Source: Firmicutes bacterium UBA3553 (GTDB taxonomy: Bacteria; Bacillota; Clostridia; Tissierellales; Sedimentibacteraceae). Taken from it: a DNA stretch of 11,416 nt. Position numbers and translations under genes: made by a program. Positions within the stretch are counted from its first letter, which is position 1, and each line of letters starts with the position of its first letter. The DNA lies in assembly GCA_002381185.1 (NCBI GenBank), contig DFOA01000025.1, positions 1-11,416 of the forward strand. The letters are read 5' to 3'. The notes beneath the pieces were generated by a model that searched no databases, was not told where the DNA came from, and worked only from the letters and a program-made list of their open reading frames with translations. This document shows positions 7,236 through 11,416 of this stretch, piece after piece.

Positions 7236-9533
7236 ATGATAGATATTAACAAAATTTTATGCGAAGAATTTAATATTAAGCCGTTTCAGGTTGAAAACAC
7301 GGTTAAACTGATTGATGAAGGAAATACAATCCCGTTCATTGCCCGTTACCGTAAGGAGCAAACAGGCTCACTGGATGATGTGGTTTTAAGAGATTTGTAT
7401 GAAAGGCTTATGTACCTTAGAAATCTTGAATCACGCAAGGAAGAAGTTATCCGTTTAATTGAAGAACAGGGCAAGCTTACGGAAGAGCTGAAGAATGAAA
7501 TATTAAATGCAGATGTAATGCAGCGTGTAGAAGATTTATACAGACCGTTCAAACAGAAAAAATCCACTCGAGCATCAAAAGCTAAAGAAAAAGGACTTGA
7601 AGGACTTGCGAATATCATTCTGGCTCAAAATATAACAGAAGGCAGTCTGGAAGAAATTGCAGGGCCGTTCATTGATGAAGAAAAGGGCGTCAAAGACATC
7701 AAGGAAGCATATGAAGGTGCCTGTGACATAATAGCTGAAATTATTTCAGACAATGCAGACTACAGAAAACATATCAGAGAAATTTACATAAAAGATGCAA
7801 TATTGACATCAGAAGCAGCAGACAAAGAAGAAAAAACCGTATACGAAATGTATTACAAGTTTGAAGAGCCAGTAAGCAAGGTTGCAAATCACAGAATACT
7901 TGCCATTAACAGAGGCGAGAAGGAAAAGAAGCTGAAAGTCAAGCTGATAACTCCAGATGATAAAATAATAAATTACTTAAAATCAAAAGAAATCACAAAT
8001 GAGTCAGCTATAACAGTTGATTATTATTTATCTGCAATTTCAGACAGCTACAAGAGGCTTATTGCTCCTTCCATAGAAAGAGAAGTAAGAAATATGCTTA
8101 CTGAAAGAGCAGAGGAAGAGGCAATAAAGGTTTTTGGAAAAAATACTAAAAATCTTTTAATGGTACCTCCTGTTAAAGATGTAAGGATACTTGCATTGGA
8201 CCCCGGCTACAGAACCGGATGCAAGATTGCTGTGTTAGACGAAACAGGAAAGTTCTTGGATCAGGGAGTTATTTATCCAAGCGAACCGAAAAACGAAGTT
8301 GAAAAGTCTCAAAGAAAAATGACAGAGTTAATCAATAAATATGACATAGATGTAATCACTATCGGTAACGGTACAGCCTCAAGGGAAACAGAGCAGGTCG
8401 TTGCAGATATGCTTTCCAAATTAGACAAAAAGGTTACATATACAATTGTAAGTGAAGCCGGTGCTTCAGTATATTCTGCATCCAAGCTGGCTCAAGAAGA
8501 ATATCCTGATTTGGATGTTACGATAAGAGGAGCTATTTCCATAGGAAGGAGACTACAGGATCCGTTGGCGGAGCTTGTAAAAATAGATCCAAAAAGCATT
8601 GGAGTAGGCCAGTATCAGCATGATGTGAACCAGACAAAGCTGGGGCAGGAGCTTGACGGTGTTGTTGAAGACTGCGTTAATATGGTGGGAGTTGATTTAA
8701 ACACTGCATCAACTGCACTTCTGCAATATGTATCGGGAATCTCCAAAACAATTGCTAAAAATGTGGTAAAATACAGAGAGGATAACGGCAAGTTTACAGA
8801 CAGAACAGAACTTTTAAAGGTTAAGCAGCTTGGAGAAAAAGCATTTGAGCAATGTGCAGGCTTCCTGAGAATATCAGATGGAGAAAACACACTTGATAAA
8901 ACTGCCGTACACCCCGAATCCTATGAAATTGCATTGAGTTTATTGAAAAAATTGGGATACACCGTGGATGACGTAAGAAGCGGCAATTTAAGAGATATAA
9001 ACGAACGGATAATGAATGTGAAAGTAAAGGAAGACAAAAAGGTCCAAATTACTTCTAAAAACTCGAGATTAAAAGGACTTGAGGCGCTTTCACAGGTTAA
9101 TTTCAAGGAAGAAAAGAAGCCGGCAAGAGAAAAAATCAAAGACAGAATTAATGTGCTTGCTGAAGAACTTAACATTGGAGTACCAACACTTACAGATATC
9201 ATAGAAGAACTTAAAAAACCCGGCAGAGATCCACGAGACGAAATGCCTAAAGTAGTTTTCAGAAGTGATGTTGTGAAATTTGAAGATATGGAAGTCGGAA
9301 TGAAGTTGACGGGAACAGTAAGAAATGTTGTTGATTTTGGTGCGTTTGTTGATATAGGAGTTAAGCAGGACGGACTTGTTCATCTTTCGGAAATGAGCGA
9401 CAAATATGTTAAAAATCCTATGGAGGTTGTACAGGTAGGAGATACCGTCAATGTAACCATAATAAGTATAGACAAGGAAAGACAAAGAATAGGATTAAGC
9501 ATGAAAACCAAAAAGAATCAGGAGACAAAATGA
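7236..9533 (+). CDS. tex: Tex-family S1 RNA-binding protein
   Basis: A 765-residue Tex protein, the bacterial relative of the eukaryotic elongation factor Spt6. Members bind RNA and DNA and influence transcription and, in some pathogens, toxin expression. In order it shows an N-terminal helical Tex_N region (IPFIARYRKEQTG near the start), a YqgF/RNase H-like domain from about residue 316 (VRILALDPGYRTG, Asp322), a helix-hairpin-helix region from about 490 to 560 (ISKTIAKNVVKYR; GKFTDRTELLKVK), and a C-terminal S1 domain from about 681 to 757 (GTVRNVVDFGAFVDIGVKQD; QRIGLSMK). Length and architecture are normal. The start at 7236 is chosen because AAAGGGGAG (7222-7230) precedes it. An in-frame ATG at 7146 would translate the repeat. 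The stop overlaps the next gene by four bases. Confidence 0.95.
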   Translation: MIDINKILCEEFNIKPFQVENTVKLIDEGNTIPFIARYRKEQTGSLDDVVLRDLYERLMYLRNLESRKEEVIRLIEEQGKLTEELKNEILNADVMQRVEDLYRPFKQKKSTRASKAKEKGLEGLANIILAQNITEGSLEEIAGPFIDEEKGVKDIKEAYEGACDIIAEIISDNADYRKHIREIYIKDAILTSEAADKEEKTVYEMYYKFEEPVSKVANHRILAINRGEKEKKLKVKLITPDDKIINYLKSKEITNESAITVDYYLSAISDSYKRLIAPSIEREVRNMLTERAEEEAIKVFGKNTKNLLMVPPVKDVRILALDPGYRTGCKIAVLDETGKFLDQGVIYPSEPKNEVEKSQRKMTELINKYDIDVITIGNGTASRETEQVVADMLSKLDKKVTYTIVSEAGASVYSASKLAQEEYPDLDVTIRGAISIGRRLQDPLAELVKIDPKSIGVGQYQHDVNQTKLGQELDGVVEDCVNMVGVDLNTASTALLQYVSGISKTIAKNVVKYREDNGKFTDRTELLKVKQLGEKAFEQCAGFLRISDGENTLDKTAVHPESYEIALSLLKKLGYTVDDVRSGNLRDINERIMNVKVKEDKKVQITSKNSRLKGLEALSQVNFKEEKKPAREKIKDRINVLAEELNIGVPTLTDIIEELKKPGRDPRDEMPKVVFRSDVVKFEDMEVGMKLTGTVRNVVDFGAFVDIGVKQDGLVHLSEMSDKYVKNPMEVVQVGDTVNVTIISIDKERQRIGLSMKTKKNQETK

Positions 9534-10162
9534 TTGATACAGTAATATTTGATTTTGACGGTACTCTTGCAAATACAAACCGAATTATAATAAATTCTTT
9601 TAAGCATATATATACAGTATTCCGCGAAGAAGAATGTGATGAGGATTATGTGTTAAGCACATTTGGAGAACCGTTATCTCTAACTTTAACAAGGGACTTC
9701 GGACAATTCAATTTTGAAGATGTTATTGCCTGCTACAGAGAATATCAAAAAGACAGATTCAATGACGAGGTTATCCTTTATGAAACTGTGGTAGAAACAT
9801 TGGAATATTTGAAAAATAAAAATATCAAGATGGGCATAGCAACATCGAGATTAAGAAATTCAACAATATCCGCATTGGAGAAATTTGATATTGCCAAATA
9901 TTTCGGTGCAGTTGTTTCAGCGGACGACGTTGAAAAACACAAACCTGACAAGGAACCACTTATAAAAACAATAAACATGCTGGAAAGTTTCTCGGAAAAA
10001 ACATTGTATGTGGGTGATTCCAGATTTGACATGGAATGTGCGATAAATGCAAAGGCAACTCCTGTTCTTGCGGGCTGGCAACGTGGTTCGGAAGAATTAG
10101 CGGAAAAATACAAAATTAAATATGTACTTGAAAAAATGTGGGATTTAACAAAAATAATTTAA
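9530..10162 (+). CDS. HAD-family phosphatase, PpaX/phosphoglycolate phosphatase-like
   Basis: A 210-residue haloacid dehalogenase superfamily hydrolase, subfamily I. Motif I is DFDGT with nucleophile Asp8 and acid/base Asp10. Motif II is Thr105-Ser106. Motif III is Lys138 in HKPDKEPL. Motif IV is GDSRFD (162-167) with the Mg2+-binding acidic residues. A helical cap lies between motifs I and II. The overall pattern and length resemble PpaX, which hydrolyses pyrophosphate from HPr-kinase/phosphorylase activity, and Gph. Sequence alone does not decide the substrate. Translation is probably coupled to tex: ATG and the tex TGA share ATGA (9530-9533), with AGGAGA at 9520-9525. It closes the gene run before a strong hairpin. 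Confidence 0.88.
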   Translation: MIDTVIFDFDGTLANTNRIIINSFKHIYTVFREEECDEDYVLSTFGEPLSLTLTRDFGQFNFEDVIACYREYQKDRFNDEVILYETVVETLEYLKNKNIKMGIATSRLRNSTISALEKFDIAKYFGAVVSADDVEKHKPDKEPLIKTINMLESFSEKTLYVGDSRFDMECAINAKATPVLAGWQRGSEELAEKYKIKYVLEKMWDLTKII

Positions 10163-10172
10163 TGAATCTGGA

Positions 10173-10257
10173 GGCTGTTGTATTAGCAATTATTGGTTTG
10201 TCATTCTGAGGGCGTAAGTCCAAAGAATTTCACGTAATACTAATGCAACAGCCTTTT
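10173..10257 (+). terminator. Compound hairpin with T-run at the end of the operon
   Basis: Outer arms 10173-10186 and 10240-10253 form 14 consecutive pairs (GGCTGTTG with CAACAGCC, one G-U), followed by TTTT at 10254-10257, an intrinsic-terminator pattern. The about 53-base loop holds a second hairpin: ATTCT (10203-10207) pairs with AGAAT (10224-10228), and GGGC pairs with GTCC around a GTAA (GNRA-type) tetraloop (10210-10221). The inner sequence resembles the CATTCTGAG...AAGAAT dispersed repeat seen in many Firmicute genomes. It ends 10 bp after the HAD stop region and separates that operon from crt. Confidence 0.75.
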
Positions 10258-10325
10258 GTAATATTTAAGACTGCAATAACCATGTAAATTATTAACAAAA
10301 ATTAACTCTTACACACATGTGTTCG

Positions 10326-10334
10326 TGGTATAAT
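10326..10334 (+). promoter_or_regulatory. Extended -10 promoter of the crotonase gene
   Basis: TGG plus consensus TATAAT (10329-10334) lies 35 bp before the ATG at 10370, with no convincing -35 at normal spacing (CTTACA at 10308-10313 is 15 bp away). A perfect 10-bp palindrome, ACACATGTGT (10313-10322), sits just upstream, between -35 and -10, where a repressor could bind. Confidence 0.55.
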
Positions 10335-10369
10335 TAAATTGCAAAAAATTTAAGAAAAGGGTGGTAATC

Positions 10370-11143
10370 ATGGAACTAAAAAATCTATTAATTGAAAAAA
10401 ATGCAGGCATCTGCACAGTAAAAATCAATAATCCTCAAACTTTAAATTCATTAAATGCTGAGGTTTTAAAGGAGCTTGAATGTGCATTTGACCAAATAAA
10501 GGACGACGATGAAATCCATGTTGTTGTATTGACAGGTGAAGGAAAAGCTTTTGTTGCAGGTGCTGACATAGCTTATATGAGAGATTTGGATCCTGCACAG
10601 GCAAAAAAATTCTCAGAGGATGGGTCAAGAATCTTCAGAAAAATTGAAACTTTGAACAAGGTAGTCATTGCTGCGGTTAACGGCTTTGCGCTAGGAGGAG
10701 GCTGTGAGCTTGCAATGGCATGCGATATAAGAGTAGCTTCTGTTAAAGCAAAATTCGGACAGCCTGAGGTCGGACTTGGAATTATCCCCGGATTTTCAGG
10801 GACACAGAGACTGGCAAGATTAGTCGGACTCGGAAGAGCAAAGGAATTAATTTTTACAGGAGGACATATTGACGCTGAAGAAGCTTACAGAATAGGTCTC
10901 GTTAATAAGGTAACGGAAAAAGAAGGTTTAATGGAAGAAACATATAAGATGGCTGATAAAATTAAGTCAAACTCAGGAGTTGCCTTAAAATATGCGAAAG
11001 AATCAATGAATAGGGGAACAGAAACAGATATAGATATGGGAATTGCTTACGAATCTAATGTTTTTGGGCTATGCTTTGCTTCAGAAGATCAAGAAGAAGG
11101 GATGAGCGCATTTTTGGAAAAAAGACATCCTAATTTTAAGTAA
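10370..11143 (+). CDS. crt: Crotonase, 3-hydroxybutyryl-CoA dehydratase (Crt-type)
   Basis: Crotonase reversibly dehydrates (S)-3-hydroxyacyl-CoA to trans-enoyl-CoA in the cytosol, a step of butyryl-CoA formation and fatty-acid breakdown. The 257-residue product shows the oxyanion-hole loop FVAGADI (61-67), GFALGGGCE with catalytic Glu113, and GQPEVGLG with catalytic Glu133. Both glutamates of true hydratases are present, so it is not a catalytically divergent family member. The opening MELKNLLIEK and the ending FLEKR closely resemble clostridial Crt. The ATG at 10370 is used rather than the in-frame GTG at 10361, which lies inside the Shine-Dalgarno AAAAGGGTGG. An acyl-CoA dehydrogenase gene follows in the same direction, as in clostridial crt-bcd clusters, but 207 bp away and with its own promoter. 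Confidence 0.9.
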   Translation: MELKNLLIEKNAGICTVKINNPQTLNSLNAEVLKELECAFDQIKDDDEIHVVVLTGEGKAFVAGADIAYMRDLDPAQAKKFSEDGSRIFRKIETLNKVVIAAVNGFALGGGCELAMACDIRVASVKAKFGQPEVGLGIIPGFSGTQRLARLVGLGRAKELIFTGGHIDAEEAYRIGLVNKVTEKEGLMEETYKMADKIKSNSGVALKYAKESMNRGTETDIDMGIAYESNVFGLCFASEDQEEGMSAFLEKRHPNFK

Positions 11144-11181
11144 TAAGAGGCAGTGAAATATAAAATGTTTAATTTGCAACG

Positions 11182-11215
11182 TTTTCCTTTATCTTTGATA
11201 TAGATTTAAGGAAAA
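11182..11215. other. Inverted repeat between crt and the acyl-CoA dehydrogenase gene
   Basis: TTTTCCTT (11182-11189) pairs perfectly with AAGGAAAA (11208-11215). After a small internal loop, ATCT (11191-11194) pairs with AGAT (11202-11205). It sits 38 bp after the crotonase stop and just before the next promoter. There is no T-run, so it may be a weak terminator for crt or a binding site. The sequence does not decide between these. Confidence 0.4.
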
Positions 11216-11221
11216 TAAGGG

Positions 11222-11250
11222 TTGATATTTAATATGCAATTTAGTATAAT
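11222..11250 (+). promoter_or_regulatory. Vegetative promoter of the acyl-CoA dehydrogenase gene
   Basis: TTGATA (11222-11227) and TATAAT (11245-11250) are separated by exactly 17 bp, the best sigma-A-type promoter in the window. It lies 101 bp before the start at 11351, so the mRNA would have an AT-rich leader of about 90 bases. Confidence 0.65.
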
Positions 11251-11270
11251 TAAAAATATTGAACTAGAAT

Positions 11271-11303
11271 TTTTTTTAACTATTATGGTTAAAAAAATAA
11301 CGA
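11271..11303. promoter_or_regulatory. Perfect inverted repeat and overlapping Rex-like site in the leader
   Basis: TTTTTTTAAC (11271-11280) and GTTAAAAAAA (11288-11297) form a perfect 10-bp inverted repeat with a seven-base spacer. Overlapping it, TGGTTAA-AAAA-ATAACGA (11286-11303) agrees at 11 of 14 positions with the Rex consensus TTGTTAANNNNTTAACAA. It lies downstream of the -10, where a bound repressor would block elongation. The AT-rich context makes chance matches likely. Confidence 0.3.
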
Positions 11304-11350
11304 GAAATGGTTTAGTATAAGGGTAGACAAAAAATTTAAGGAGTGGAATC

Positions 11351-11416
11351 ATGAATTTTCAATTAAGCAAGGAACATGAAATGGCAAGGCAGCTGTTCAG
11401 AGAATTTGCTGTCAAT
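11351..11416 (+). CDS. Acyl-CoA dehydrogenase, N-terminal fragment (runs off the window)
   Basis: Only 22 codons are present. They begin MNFQLSKEHEMARQLFREF, which fits the family's opening helix (hydrophobic-xLT/SxEqxxxRxxxREFA). Acyl-CoA dehydrogenases use FAD to interconvert acyl-CoA and enoyl-CoA. After a crotonase, a butyryl-CoA dehydrogenase (Bcd-like) role is the natural reading, usually with electron-transfer flavoprotein genes downstream. The ATG is preceded by AAGGAG (11338-11343) at seven bases. The active-site region lies outside the window, so substrate specificity cannot be judged. Confidence 0.8.
   Translation, partial: MNFQLSKEHEMARQLFREFAVN

Noticed and set aside
10361..10369. 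GTG 10361 as the crotonase start
   Set aside because: The codon is part of the Shine-Dalgarno AAAAGGGTGG. The ATG at 10370 gives the standard MEL opening of clostridial Crt.
1..11416. A new multi-gene defence, secretion or biosynthetic system
   Set aside because: Every substantial gene belongs to a recognisable housekeeping or central-metabolism family. No toxin-antitoxin pair, nuclease-helicase cluster, reverse transcriptase, phage or plasmid gene was seen.

Overview
The window is AT-rich and every gene lies on the plus strand. Codon use is A-ending and AGA-rich, and ribosome binding sites are strong (AAGGAG/GGGAG type). The secA-prfB order, a crotonase followed by an acyl-CoA dehydrogenase, and the intergenic repeats all suggest an anaerobic low-GC Firmicute of the Clostridia/Tissierellia type. 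That placement is an inference from gene content and composition. I cannot name the species.

Layout: 1-263 is a leader region with a perfect 10-bp terminator-like hairpin, candidate promoters on both strands, and an extended -10 promoter for the first operon. From 264 to 10162 runs a tightly packed gene train: a COG2509-type FAD-dependent dehydrogenase, a second flavoprotein of the HI0933/BaiN-like family, secA, prfB (read through a programmed +1 frameshift), tex, and a HAD phosphatase resembling PpaX. The spacings are 12 bp, 14 bp, two repeat-filled gaps of about 120 bp, and one 4-bp ATGA overlap. The train ends in a large compound hairpin with a T-run (10173-10257). A second transcriptional unit begins with a crotonase (crt-type, start at 10370). 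After a 207-bp gap with its own promoter comes the first 22 codons of an acyl-CoA dehydrogenase, cut by the window end. This looks like the beginning of a butyryl-CoA synthesis or fatty-acid/amino-acid fermentation cluster.

How the genes fit: SecA (protein export motor), RF2 (UGA/UAA termination) and Tex (S1-domain nucleic-acid-binding factor) are housekeeping functions, and the secA-prfB neighbourhood is conserved in Firmicutes. RF2 synthesis is self-limited by the in-frame UGA at codon 26. Crotonase and acyl-CoA dehydrogenase catalyse consecutive steps, 3-hydroxyacyl-CoA to enoyl-CoA and enoyl-CoA to acyl-CoA.

I found no defence system, mobile gene, CRISPR array or other clearly new multi-gene system. 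The most notable non-genic content is a pair of related long hairpin repeats that fill the gaps on both sides of prfB, one of which supplies the prfB stop codon. Other candidates are an RF2 frameshift site with a displaced or degenerate stimulatory Shine-Dalgarno, possible Rex-like redox operators before the two CoA-metabolism genes, and a possible leaderless micro-ORF/small RNA at the left edge.
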